This document shows, piece after piece, positions 45,968 through 54,421 of a stretch of 64,000 bases of DNA. This stretch comes from Pseudomonas oligotrophica (GTDB lineage: Bacteria > Pseudomonadota > Gammaproteobacteria > Pseudomonadales > Pseudomonadaceae), in contig NZ_JAKJRU010000001.1 in NCBI RefSeq assembly GCF_021726475.1, forward strand, positions 310,001-374,000, written 5' to 3'. The notes beneath the pieces are model-generated. The model was not told where the DNA came from. It searched no databases and saw only the letters and a program-made list of their open reading frames with translations. The position numbers and the translations under genes are program-made. Within the stretch, counting starts at the first letter, position 1; each line of letters begins with the position of its first letter.

Positions 45968-46585
45968 ATGTACGACACTCCACGCCCCCACGACCTGCTC
46001 TGGGGTATGCGTCCCGAGCAGTTGCCGGCCGCTGCCCCGGCCTGGGCGGTGGCCGTGCTCGCCGCCGGACAGCCGGTGGTGGTGCGTCGTGCGCGTGTGG
46101 CTGCCGGCCTGGTCGCGGTCGGGTTGCGCGGGGCGACGCGTGATCAACGCCTGGCCGCGCTGATGCCGATCGAGGCGATCGCCCATCGGTTGGCACCGGA
46201 AGATCTGCTCGCTCGTCGGGCCAGTGAGGATCTGCCGGTGTTTCGCGTGCTGGCCGAGCTACGCCCCTTGCTCGATGCGCTGGGCCACGCCTGGGGCGTT
46301 ACCGGCTCGGCGGGTTTTCAGCTCGCCACCGGGCTGCCGACGGCGCACCCGGACAGCGATCTGGATCTGCTGCTCAGGGCCGAGCGCCCGCTGCCGCGCA
46401 GCGAGGCGCGCCCGTTGCTGCAGCTGCTGGAAGGTCGCGCCTGCCGCGTCGACCTGCAACTGGAAACCCCGCTGGGCGGTGTGGCGCTCGGCGAATGGGC
46501 CGGTGGCGCCGCACGGGTGCTGGTCAAGACCGCCGAAGGACCGCGTCTGGTGAGCGATCCCTGGGCTGCGGAGCGGGCCGCATGA
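45968..46585 (+). CDS. mdcG: MdcG, phosphoribosyl-dephospho-CoA transferase
   Basis: A 205-residue nucleotidyltransferase-fold enzyme. The segment AWGVTGSAGFQLATGL followed by HPDSDLDLLLRAERPL carries the G-S and D-X-D metal motif of the family. It attaches the prosthetic group to MdcC. The ATG at 45968 (MYDTPRPHDLLWG) has GAGGAGG ahead; an ATG 15 bases upstream overlaps that site. It overlaps mdcH by four bases. Confidence 0.93.
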   Translation: MYDTPRPHDLLWGMRPEQLPAAAPAWAVAVLAAGQPVVVRRARVAAGLVAVGLRGATRDQRLAALMPIEAIAHRLAPEDLLARRASEDLPVFRVLAELRPLLDALGHAWGVTGSAGFQLATGLPTAHPDSDLDLLLRAERPLPRSEARPLLQLLEGRACRVDLQLETPLGGVALGEWAGGAARVLVKTAEGPRLVSDPWAAERAA

Positions 46586-47508
46586 GCAGCCTGTTCGCCT
46601 TTCCCGGCCAGGGCGCGCAAAAGCCCGGCATGCTCCAGCGTCTGCCGCAGGAGCCTGAAGTCCTCGAATGCCTGGCGCAGGCCAGTGCGGTGCTCGGCGA
46701 GGATGCGCTGCTGCTCGATTCGGCCGAAGCGTTGCAATCGACCCGTGCCGTGCAGCTCTGCCTGCTGATCGCCGGGGTCGCCGGAGCGCGGCTGCTGATG
46801 CGCGATGGCCAGCGTCCGGACTATGTCGCCGGGCTGTCCATCGGTGCCTATGCCGCGGCGGTGGTCGCTGGGGCGCTGGACTATCGCGATGCGGTGCGGC
46901 TGGTCTCGCTGCGTGGCGAGCTGATGCAGCGGGCCTACCCGCACGGCTACGGCATGACCGCCATCCTCGGTCTGTCGCTGAGCACGGTCGAAGGCCTGTT
47001 GGCGGAGGCCAAGGCGCCCGCCTACCTGGCCAATATCAACGCCGACAACCAGCTCGTCATCGCCGGCAGCGATGCCGCCATGGCCGCGGTCGCCGCCCGC
47101 GCCAAGGCCCTCGGTGCCTCCTGTGCGCGGCGCCTGGCGATGAGCGTGCCCTCGCACTGCGCGTTGCTCGAGCAGCCGGCGCGTGAGCTGGCCGAAGCCT
47201 TCGCCGGCGTCAGCCTGCGCGCTCCGCAAATTCGCTATCTGAGCAGCTCGTCCGCACGCCCGATATTCGATAGCGAGCGTCTGCGCGACGACCTGGCCTT
47301 CAACATGTGCCGCGTCGTCGACTGGCACGGCACCCTGCGCACCGCCTATGAGCGTGGGGTGCGCCTGCAGATCGAACTTCCCCCGGGCCAGGTGCTCACC
47401 GGCCTGGCGCGGCGGGTTTTCGAACAGGGTACGCTGGCCGCCTTCGACGGCGCCCGGCTCGACACACTGGACGCCTTGCTGCGTCAGGAGGGCAGCCAGA
47501 GCCGATAG
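46582..47508 (+). CDS. mdcH: MdcH, malonyl-CoA:ACP acyltransferase
   Basis: A 308-residue FabD-like acyltransferase. The opening FAFPGQGAQKPGM and the nucleophile S86 in GLSIGAYAA are present, with the catalytic His in VPSHCALL. It loads malonyl onto the carrier to start the decarboxylase cycle. The ATG overlaps the mdcG stop. Confidence 0.94.
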   Translation: MSSLFAFPGQGAQKPGMLQRLPQEPEVLECLAQASAVLGEDALLLDSAEALQSTRAVQLCLLIAGVAGARLLMRDGQRPDYVAGLSIGAYAAAVVAGALDYRDAVRLVSLRGELMQRAYPHGYGMTAILGLSLSTVEGLLAEAKAPAYLANINADNQLVIAGSDAAMAAVAARAKALGASCARRLAMSVPSHCALLEQPARELAEAFAGVSLRAPQIRYLSSSSARPIFDSERLRDDLAFNMCRVVDWHGTLRTAYERGVRLQIELPPGQVLTGLARRVFEQGTLAAFDGARLDTLDALLRQEGSQSR

Positions 47509-47628
47509 ACCGCGTGCACATTCAGCGCGAGCAAGCCTTACTCGCGGCTGATCGATGGATAAAAACAACTACCTCGACAACACGCGCCAAGCCCTCTGCA
47601 GGCGGCGCAACCAAAAAGGACAAGAACA

Positions 47629-48042
47629 ATGATCATCTTTGGTGTGGCCTTCCTGGCCTTGTGTACCCTCACCGGCATCTTCGTCGGCGAGCTGCTCGGC
47701 AAGCTGATCGGCGTACCGGCCAACGTCGGTGGCGTCGGCATCGCCATGGTGCTGCTCATCCTCGTCGGCAGTTACCTGAAGAACCGCGGCCTGTTCAAGC
47801 CGGAAACCGAACAGGGCGTGAAGTTCTGGAGCGCCGTCTACATCCCGATCGTGGTCGCCATGGCCGCGCAGCAGAACGTCTACGGCGCGCTGTCCGGCGG
47901 CCCGATGGCGATTCTCGCCGGCATCGCCGCGGTGGTATTGGCCTTCGCCCTGGTCCCGGTGCTGGACCGCATCGGCCGAAAAAAGTCTGAGGCCGAGCCG
48001 GTTGCCACCGCCAAGCCCACCACCAGCAGCGCACGGGGGTAA
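47629..48042 (+). CDS. madL: MadL, malonate transporter subunit
   Basis: A 137-residue membrane protein with about four helices, starting MIIFGVAFLALCTLTGIFVGELLG, with GVPANVGGVGIAMVLLIL typical of MadL. With MadM it forms a sodium-dependent malonate carrier. It is 120 bases after mdcH and overlaps madM by one base (TAATG). Confidence 0.94.
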   Translation: MIIFGVAFLALCTLTGIFVGELLGKLIGVPANVGGVGIAMVLLILVGSYLKNRGLFKPETEQGVKFWSAVYIPIVVAMAAQQNVYGALSGGPMAILAGIAAVVLAFALVPVLDRIGRKKSEAEPVATAKPTTSSARG

Positions 48043-48812
48043 TGGCCATGTACGAATCGCTCATGAAAGTGATCTCCGGCTACGGCCTGATCAGCGGCTT
48101 CGCCCTTATCGGCGCCACCATGTGGCTGTCCTACTGGCTGTCGGACAAGCTCACCAAGGGCCGCCTGCACGGCTCGGCGGTGGCCATCCTCATCGGCCTG
48201 TTGCTCTCCTACATCGGCGGGGTGATGACCGGCGGGCAGAAGGGCCTGGTCGATATCGCGCTGTTCTCCGGCATCGGCCTGCTCGGCGGCGCCATGCTGC
48301 GTGACTTCGCCATCGTCGCCACCGGTTTCGGCGTCAGCGTCGAGGAGCTCAAGCGCGCCGGGATGGTGGGCGTGCTGGCGCTGTTCGTCGGCGTGTTCGC
48401 CTCGTTCATCGCCGGTGTCGCAGTGGCCATGGCCTTCGGCTACACCGACGCGGTCAGCCTGACCACCATCGGCACCGGTGCGGTGACCTACATCGTCGGC
48501 CCGGTCACCGGCGCGGCGATCGGCGCCAGCTCCGAGGTGATGGCGCTGTCGATCGCCGCCGGCCTGGTCAAGGCGATCCTGGTGATGATCGCCACGCCCT
48601 TCGTCGCCCCGCTGATCGGCCTGAACAACCCGCGCTCGGCGGTGATCTTCGGCGGCCTGATCGGCACCTCCAGCGGCGTGGCCGGCGGCCTGGCGGCCAC
48701 CGATCCGAAGCTGGTGCCCTACGGTTGCCTGACCGCCGCGTTCTACACCGCGCTGGGCTGCCTGCTCGGGCCGTCGCTGCTGTTCTTCGTCATGCGCGGG
48801 CTGTTGGGCTGA
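48042..48812 (+). CDS. madM: MadM, malonate transporter subunit
   Basis: A 256-residue membrane protein with about eight to nine helices. The segments ISGYGLISGFALIGATMWLSYW and GTGAVTYIVGPVTGAAIGASSEVMALSIAAG (shortened here) are typical of MadM. The first ATG (MAMYESL) overlaps madL; the second Met six bases later is equally possible. It closes the malonate uptake and decarboxylation operon. Confidence 0.94.
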   Translation: MAMYESLMKVISGYGLISGFALIGATMWLSYWLSDKLTKGRLHGSAVAILIGLLLSYIGGVMTGGQKGLVDIALFSGIGLLGGAMLRDFAIVATGFGVSVEELKRAGMVGVLALFVGVFASFIAGVAVAMAFGYTDAVSLTTIGTGAVTYIVGPVTGAAIGASSEVMALSIAAGLVKAILVMIATPFVAPLIGLNNPRSAVIFGGLIGTSSGVAGGLAATDPKLVPYGCLTAAFYTALGCLLGPSLLFFVMRGLLG

Positions 48813-48827
48813 GACGCAGCAGCAAAG

Positions 48828-48942
48828 GTGGAAAAGGCTGCGCCGTTTTCCACCCTACGAATGCGTAGGGTGGAAAACTCGCGCAGCGATTTTCCACGCG
48901 TAACCCTCACCGCGTGGATGGCTGCGGCCATCCACCCTACGG
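48828..48942. repeat. GTAGGGTGGAAAA-type palindromes after madM
   Basis: Three units lie here: about 48828-48858, 48863-48900 (GCGTAGGGTGGAAAACTC... TTTTCCACGCG) and 48913-48942 (GTGGATGGCTGCGGCCATCC ...). They begin 16 bases after madM and can form hairpins that may end the mdc operon. The rest of the 511-base gap up to dadA is about 140 bases without recognised features, then the glycine riboswitch. Confidence 0.8.
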
Positions 48943-49085
48943 CGGCTACACGCCCTGGCACAGGCCCGCCAGACCGCCGGCTGGCTCCTGACCAAAGTCG
49001 GGGGGTTACAGCGGCGGTTTTTTCTGGCAGGGTAACCCTCGATTCGCGACCGATTGCCGCAGGCAGCGGGCGCGGGTCGATGTGC

Positions 49086-49266
49086 TAGCGGGAGAGACTG
49101 CCGCCAGGCAGCGCCGAAGGAGCAACCGCCCCGGAAACTCTCAGGCAAAAGGACCGCTACCACCGCAGACACTCTGAAGAGCCGCCCGGTTTTCGTCGCC
49201 GGGCGCACCGAAGGAGCAAGCGGGCCGCCCTGGCTCGTGAATCTCTCAGGTCCAGAACAGAGGGGG
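49086..49266 (+). ncRNA. tandem glycine riboswitch upstream of the DadA-like gene
   Basis: Two glycine aptamers are recognisable. The first (49086-49157) runs from GCGGGAGAGAC through GCGCCGAAGGAGCAA to AACTCTCAGGCAAAAGGAC. The second (about 49165-49266) runs from ACTCTGAAGAG through GCACCGAAGGAGCAAGC to ATCTCTCAGGTCCAGAACAG. The CCGAAGGAGCAA and CTCTCAGG cores are diagnostic. A GC-rich stem (GCGCCC/GGGCGC) follows before the dehydrogenase ATG at 49324. Glycine is expected to turn the gene on. Confidence 0.93.
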
Positions 49267-49323
49267 CGCCCGCCGCGCGTTGGGCGCACGGGCTATGACC
49301 CCCTGACGTCCTGGAGCGCAACA

Positions 49324-50583
49324 ATGAAAACAATCGCAGTCATCGGTGGCGGCATCACCGGCGTCACCACCGCCTATGCCCTGGCCAAGCGCGGCTTCGC
49401 CGTCACCCTGCTGGAAAAGCACCGCTACGCGGCGATGGAAACCTCGTTCGCCAACGGCGGCCAGCTGTCGGCCTCCAATGCCGAGGTCTGGAACCACTGG
49501 TCGACCATCGTCAAGGGCCTCAAGTGGATGCTCAAGAGCGACGCGCCGCTGCTGGTCAATCCCAAGCCCAGCTGGCACAAGCTCTCCTGGTTCGCCGAGT
49601 TCATCGGCTCGATCCCCAACTACCGCAAGAACACCGTCGAGACCGCACGCCTGGCGATCGCCGCGCGCGAGCATCTGTTCGCCTGGGCCGAGGCCGAGGG
49701 CGTCGATTTCGACTTGAAGAAGAAGGGCATCCTGCACATCTACCGCGACAAGGCCGGCTTCGAGCATGCCGGCGAAGTCTCGCGCCTGCTCGCTGCCGGC
49801 GGCCTGCCGCGGCGCAGCGTGACGCCGAAGGAGATGCGCGCCATCGAGCCGACCCTGGCCGGCCGCTACTACGGCGGCTATTACACCGAGTGCGATTCGA
49901 CCGGCGACATCCACAAGTTCACCAATGGCCTGGCCGCGGCCATCGAGCGGTTGGGCGTGCGCTGCCGCTACGGCGTCGAGGTCAAGGCGGTGGCCAGCGA
50001 TGGCAAGGGCGCCAGCGTGACGCTGGCCGGCAGCCACGGCGACGAGTGCCTGCAGTTCGACGGCCTGGTGGTCTGTGCCGGCACCGCCAGCCGCGCCCTG
50101 GCCGCGCAGCTCGGCGACCGGGTGAACATCTACCCGGTCAAGGGCTACTCGATCACCGTCAACCTGAACGACGAAACCAGCCGCGCCTCGGCACCGACCG
50201 TCAGCCTGCTCGACGACGAGACCAAGCTGGTCACCAGCCGCCTGGGCGACGACCGCTTCCGCGTCGCCGGCACCGCCGAGTTCAATGGCTACAACCGCGA
50301 CATCCGCGCCGACCGCATCCGCCCGCTGGTGGACTGGGTCAATCAGTGTTTCCCGGGCGTCAACACCCGCAGCGTGGTGCCCTGGGCCGGCCTGCGGCCG
50401 ATGCTGCCGAACATGATGCCCAAGGTCGGCCGCGGCCGCGCGCCGTGCGTGTTCTACAACACCGGCCACGGTCACCTCGGCTGGACGCTGAGCGCGATCA
50501 CCGCGGACATGATCGGCGACGTGGTGGCGCAGAACCTGGGCCGGCCCGCTCCGGTCGCGTCCGGGCAGACAGCCGTCGCCTAG
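49324..50583 (+). CDS. DadA-like D-amino acid/glycine dehydrogenase, riboswitch-controlled
   Basis: A 419-residue FAD-dependent amino acid dehydrogenase of the DAO/DadA family. The dinucleotide-binding motif VIGGGITGVTTAYALAKRG is at about 5-23, followed by LLEKHRYAAMETSFANGGQLS. It lacks a secretion signal and probably acts at the inner face of the membrane. The glycine riboswitch suggests glycine (or D-alanine with glycine) as the physiological signal. The ATG at 49324 has GGAG upstream. It lies between madM and the mdcR-like gene but is unrelated to malonate. Confidence 0.85.
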   Translation: MKTIAVIGGGITGVTTAYALAKRGFAVTLLEKHRYAAMETSFANGGQLSASNAEVWNHWSTIVKGLKWMLKSDAPLLVNPKPSWHKLSWFAEFIGSIPNYRKNTVETARLAIAAREHLFAWAEAEGVDFDLKKKGILHIYRDKAGFEHAGEVSRLLAAGGLPRRSVTPKEMRAIEPTLAGRYYGGYYTECDSTGDIHKFTNGLAAAIERLGVRCRYGVEVKAVASDGKGASVTLAGSHGDECLQFDGLVVCAGTASRALAAQLGDRVNIYPVKGYSITVNLNDETSRASAPTVSLLDDETKLVTSRLGDDRFRVAGTAEFNGYNRDIRADRIRPLVDWVNQCFPGVNTRSVVPWAGLRPMLPNMMPKVGRGRAPCVFYNTGHGHLGWTLSAITADMIGDVVAQNLGRPAPVASGQTAVA

Positions 50584-50592
50584 CCATGCCGT

Positions 50593-50849
50593 CGTAGGGT
50601 GGAAGACGGCGAAGCCTCTTCCACCGTGGCGTTGAGCATCCACACGAGGCATCGGCATCATCGTGATCCTGCGGCGTTGCGAAAGGCTGCGTGGATAAGC
50701 TTCGCGTTATCCACCCTACGTTGCCCAACACAGCGGACGTAGGGTGGAAGACGGCGAAGCCTCTTCCACCGCCCGGCAACGATCCCCCCGATCCGGCTGG
50801 CCTTATGGCGACGCGTGGAAAACCGCTGCGCGGTTTTTCCACCCTACGG
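50593..50849. repeat. four palindromes between dadA-like and mdcR-like genes
   Basis: Units of the dispersed family lie at about 50593-50627 and 50738-50771 (near-identical, CGTAGGGTGGAAGACGGCGA cores), 50689-50720 (GCGTGGATAAGC... TTATCCACCCTACG) and 50813-50849 (GCGTGGAAAACC... TTTTTCCACCCTACG). The two genes are convergent, and the last unit overlaps the end of the LysR gene. They could serve as bidirectional terminators. No gene is seen in this 260-base gap. Confidence 0.8.
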
Positions 50850-51782
50850 TGTGCCGTGGCCGTTGTGCTCCAGCGCACGCCGCGCATACATCCTGCATTC
50901 GGCGAGCAGTGCCAGCAGGTTGGGGTCGCGCTCCTTGGCCTTGAGGAACACCACGCCGATGTGCTGTTGCAGGTGGTAGCGCGCCTGCAGCGGGATCAGT
51001 CGCACGCGCGATTCGTAGACCATGCCCACGCGCCCCGGCAGCAGCGCGTAGCCGACCCCGGAATTGACCATGCTCAGCAGGGTGAAGATGTCGTTCACCT
51101 GCATCGCCACCTTGGGTTCGAAGCCGGCCAGCTCGAACACCCGCCGGCCGTCCTGGTGGGTGGCGAAGCCCTGCGACAGGGTGATGAAGGTTGCCTCGCG
51201 CAGGTCGCTGAGGTCGACCTCGGCCTGTTCGGCAAACGGCGAGTCGGCCGGTGCGGCGAGAAAGATGTCGTCGGAGAACAGCTCGACCTGCTCGCAGTCG
51301 GGGTCGGCGACGCTCTCGTTGAGCGACACCAGGATGGCGTCCAGCTCCATGTTCTTCAGCTTGTAGAGCAGGTCGACGTTGGAGCCGAGGATCAGGTCGA
51401 TGTTGAGTTCGCTGCGGCGCAGCTTCAGGCCCATGATCAGCTGCGGCACGGTCTTGACCGTCAGCGAATAGAGCGCGCCGAGCTTGAAGCGCTCGGCGGA
51501 GAATCCGGCCGCCTCGCGGGTGCGGCGCACCGTCTCGAGCACGTCCTTGACCAGCTGCTGGGCGCGTTCCTCGAGGACGAAGGCGCTTTCCAGCGGGATC
51601 AGGTTGCGCCCCTCGCGCTTGAACAGCGGGCAGCGCAGCGCGCTTTCCAGCGAGTGGATGGCGCGGTGCACGCTGACGTTGCTGGTGTTGAGCTCGGCCG
51701 CGGCCTTGCCCATGTTGCCGCTGCGCATGAAGGCGAGGAAGACTTCCAGCTTCCTCAGGGTCAGTTCTTCGTCGATCTGCAT
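50844..51782 (-). CDS. mdcR: MdcR-like LysR-family regulator
   Basis: A 312-residue LysR-type regulator. The N-terminal helix-turn-helix covers LRKLEVFLAFMRSGNMGKAAAELNTSNVSVHRAIHSLE (about 8-45, shortened: NMGKAAAELNTSNVSVHRAI). A substrate-binding domain follows (about 90-290). It resembles the MdcR regulators of malonate genes, which usually lie next to madLM. Here it is on the opposite strand and separated from madM by the riboswitch gene. The ATG at 51780-51782 is chosen (CGGAG ahead); a GTG nine bases upstream is also open. Confidence 0.75.
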   Translation of the reverse strand: MQIDEELTLRKLEVFLAFMRSGNMGKAAAELNTSNVSVHRAIHSLESALRCPLFKREGRNLIPLESAFVLEERAQQLVKDVLETVRRTREAAGFSAERFKLGALYSLTVKTVPQLIMGLKLRRSELNIDLILGSNVDLLYKLKNMELDAILVSLNESVADPDCEQVELFSDDIFLAAPADSPFAEQAEVDLSDLREATFITLSQGFATHQDGRRVFELAGFEPKVAMQVNDIFTLLSMVNSGVGYALLPGRVGMVYESRVRLIPLQARYHLQQHIGVVFLKAKERDPNLLALLAECRMYARRALEHNGHGTP

Positions 51783-51891
51783 GCTCGGCACTCCGCGGTG
51801 GGTAGCCGATTATGCCCAACACGCGGCCGCCCGCAGCGGCCGTGTGCTGTGCTGATGGCGCGGCGGTCCGGGCAACCGTCGCACGGCGGCT

Positions 51892-54006
51892 TCAGAAGCG
51901 GTAGTTGGCGCTGAGTTCCAGGGTCCGCGGCGCGCCGGGGGTGATCAGGTCGACCGAGCCATGGGCCGAGGCGTAGTACTCCTTGTCGAACAGGTTGAAC
52001 AGGCGCAGGGCCGCGTCCCACTTGGGCTGCTGGTAGAACAGGGCGGCATCGACCGTGGTGTAGCCGGGCATCTGCGTGACGTTGTCCAGCGAGGTGTAGC
52101 GCCGGCCGACATAGTTGGCGCCCATGCCGACCCGCCATTCCGGGCTGAGGCTGCGCACCGCCCAGAGGTTGGCGCTGTGCCGCGGGGTAAGGGTGGGCAC
52201 CTGGCCTTCGTTCGGCACGCCCCCGGTATTGCTGTTGGACTTGGTGATCTCGGCATCCAGGTAGGCATAGCCGCCGTACAGCTGCCATTGGTCGGTGACC
52301 TGGCCGGTGAAGGTCAGCTCGAAGCCGTCGGTACGCTGCTCGCCGGCGAGGACCAGCTTGCTCGGGTCCACCGGGTCGGCGGTCTTGATCTGGGTGCGCT
52401 CCAGGCGGAACAGCGCGGCGGTCAGCAGCAGGCGGTCATCGAGCAGGTTCCACTTGGCGCCGATTTCGTAGTTGGTGGTTTCCTCCGGATCGAGTTCGGC
52501 GTTGGCCGCGCTGATCTGGAACATCTCGCCGGAGGGCTGGTAGGAGCGGCTGACCGACAGGTAGTAGGCCTGCACGTCGTCCGGCTGCCAGACCAGGCCG
52601 GCGCGCGGGCTCAGGGTGTAGTCGGTGCGCTCCAGTTCGGCGTCCTTCAGGTCGTCGCGGTAGCGCTGCTCGAACTCGTCGTAGCGCAGGCCGAGCAGCG
52701 CCTTCCAGTGCGGGCTCAGCTCGATCAGGTCCTGCACGTAGAAGCCGAGGGTCTGCTGGGTGTTGAGGCCATCGCCGGTCTTGCCTGGCGCCTGGGACGG
52801 CACCCGCACCAGGCCATCGCCGTAGACCGGTACCCGCGCGACATCGTTGAGGTTGTAGAACAGCTGGTCCTTCTCCTGGCGGCCGATTTCAACGCCGTAG
52901 AGCAGCTGGTGGTTTATCCCGGCCAGCTGGGCGGTCTGCTTGAGCTCGGTCTGGTTGAACCAGCCGTCTTCCTTGCGCTGCACGTTGCCGCGCTTGAGCT
53001 TGACCAGCAGGCTGCCGTCCGCCGCGGTGACGAAGCGATTGGCATCGGTGTGGGCCAGGGTGTTGTTGCGGTCCAGGTCGTAGTGGTAGTAGCGCGTGGT
53101 GTTGCTCAGGGTGAAGGCGTCGTTGATGCGGTAGTCGAGACCGGCGGTCAGCGAGAAGACTTCGCTGCGGGTGTAGTCCTGGTCCGGGTCGGCCGAGCCG
53201 AAGCGCTTGTCCGGGTCGACCTTGACCGGCCGGCCATCGAGCGCGGGGATGCCGAAGTCGATCAGGCGCTTGTCGTAGAGGTAGCTGGCGCCGAGGTTCA
53301 GCTCCAGGTCGTCGGACAGCCGAAAGTAAGCGGACGGGGCGAGCGCCTTGCGCTCGAGGAAGCCGCCGTCGCGGAAGGTGTCGCTGTCTTCCAGCGCGCC
53401 GGTGACGCGAAACGCCTTGTCCTGCTGTTGCTCGTCGGCCCAGCCGGCGTCGAATTGGGTGCGGCGCTTGCCCTCGCTGTCGAAGCTGACGCCGATTTCC
53501 TGCTCGGGCGCGAAGGTGGGCTTCTTGCTGACGCTGTTGATCAGACCGCCCGAGGAACCGCGGCCATAGAGCACGGCGGCAGGGCCCTTGATCACCTCGA
53601 CCCGCTCGATGTTGGACATGTCGCGGTAGTAGAGGGCGTCGTCGCGGATGCCGTCGATGTACATGTCGCCGATAGCGCTGAAGCCGCGGATCGTCACCTG
53701 GTCGCGTTGCCCGTCGCCGTTGCTCAGGCCGATGCCCGGCACGTTCTTCAGCGCATCCTCCAGCGAGTCGGCGCCCTGGTCCTCGAGCAGCGCCTGCGGC
53801 ACCACGCTGATCGACTGCGGGATGTCGCGCAGCGCGGCATCGATCTTCAGCGCGCTCTTGCTCTGCTCGGGCTTGTAGCTGCTTTCTTCGCGCAGGCCGG
53901 TGACGTCGGTTGCGGGCAGTTCGAGTTGCGCGGTCTGGGCGAGCGCGACGGGCGCCGCCAGCGCCGTCAGCAAGGGTACCCACACACCGGATTTCACTGA
54001 TGCCAT
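51892..54006 (-). CDS. TonB-dependent catecholate-type siderophore receptor
   Basis: A 704-residue outer-membrane receptor. The signal peptide ends PVALAQTAQ. The plug domain (about 40-170) has the SISVVPQALLEDQGADSLEDAL and RGFSAIGDMYIDGIRDDALYYRD segments, and VEVIKGPAAVLYGRGSSGGLIN is the plug-barrel signature. The barrel ends with ELSANYRF, a terminal Phe. It resembles Fiu/FiuA-type receptors for catecholate siderophores. A Fur-like box lies upstream. No siderophore synthesis or sigma-factor gene is adjacent. Confidence 0.9.
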   Translation of the reverse strand: MASVKSGVWVPLLTALAAPVALAQTAQLELPATDVTGLREESSYKPEQSKSALKIDAALRDIPQSISVVPQALLEDQGADSLEDALKNVPGIGLSNGDGQRDQVTIRGFSAIGDMYIDGIRDDALYYRDMSNIERVEVIKGPAAVLYGRGSSGGLINSVSKKPTFAPEQEIGVSFDSEGKRRTQFDAGWADEQQQDKAFRVTGALEDSDTFRDGGFLERKALAPSAYFRLSDDLELNLGASYLYDKRLIDFGIPALDGRPVKVDPDKRFGSADPDQDYTRSEVFSLTAGLDYRINDAFTLSNTTRYYHYDLDRNNTLAHTDANRFVTAADGSLLVKLKRGNVQRKEDGWFNQTELKQTAQLAGINHQLLYGVEIGRQEKDQLFYNLNDVARVPVYGDGLVRVPSQAPGKTGDGLNTQQTLGFYVQDLIELSPHWKALLGLRYDEFEQRYRDDLKDAELERTDYTLSPRAGLVWQPDDVQAYYLSVSRSYQPSGEMFQISAANAELDPEETTNYEIGAKWNLLDDRLLLTAALFRLERTQIKTADPVDPSKLVLAGEQRTDGFELTFTGQVTDQWQLYGGYAYLDAEITKSNSNTGGVPNEGQVPTLTPRHSANLWAVRSLSPEWRVGMGANYVGRRYTSLDNVTQMPGYTTVDAALFYQQPKWDAALRLFNLFDKEYYASAHGSVDLITPGAPRTLELSANYRF

Positions 54007-54059
54007 TTTGGTCGCTCCTTGGAGAAAGGTGGCGACGATAGCGATGTGTAAGCTAAGAG

Positions 54060-54082
54060 TAAATAATAATGACTCGCATTCT
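54060..54082. promoter_or_regulatory. putative Fur box of the siderophore receptor
   Basis: On the minus strand AATGCGAGTCATTATTATTT matches the general form of Fur sites (repeats of NATWAT around GATAATGATAATCATTATC). It lies 55-75 bases upstream of the receptor ATG in an AT-rich block. Iron repression is therefore likely. Confidence 0.6.
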
Positions 54083-54133
54083 TGATCGGGATTAGTTTGC
54101 CCCGCCAAACTGCGCCCCGGTGCGGTGCGCGGG

Positions 54134-54169
54134 CAAACAAAAAGGGCCCAGGTTTTCACCTGGGCCCTT
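54134..54169 (-). terminator. intrinsic terminator after tRNA-Arg
   Basis: On the minus strand AAGGGCCCAGG-TGAAAA-CCTGGGCCCTT is followed by TTTGTTTG, a strong 11-base stem with U-run. It is 9 bases after the tRNA 3' end. Confidence 0.85.
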
Positions 54170-54177
54170 CTGCGAGC

Positions 54178-54254
54178 TGGCGCATCCGGCGGGATTCGAA
54201 CCCACGACCCCTGCCTTCGGAGGGCAGTACTCTATCCAGCTGAGCTACGGATGC
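54178..54254 (-). tRNA. tRNA-Arg(CCG)
   Basis: A 77-base cloverleaf on the minus strand including the encoded CCA. The acceptor stem is GCATCCG/CGGATGC with G discriminator, the D arm is GCTCAGCTGGATAGAGT, the anticodon loop CTCCGAA gives CCG (reads CGG), and the T arm is GTGGGTTCGAATCCCGC-like (GGGTTCGAATCCC). No integrase or attachment-site duplication is seen next to it. Confidence 0.95.
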
Positions 54255-54421
54255 GTTGCGGGGCGCAATCATACGCATGTCGCCGGCAGGCGTCCATGCT
54301 GGCGGACGCCTGCCGGGCGTGGCGGTAACACCCGGCAATCCTTGCCCGGGGTGCCCGGCAGGGCCCGGCCTGCTAGGCTCGACGCCGCATAACAGAGCGC
54401 TCGCGCGGGAGGAGTCCGGAC

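Noticed and set aside
54178..54254. tRNA-Arg as a genomic-island attachment site
   Set aside because: No integrase, no duplicated tRNA 3' end and no composition shift are seen around it.
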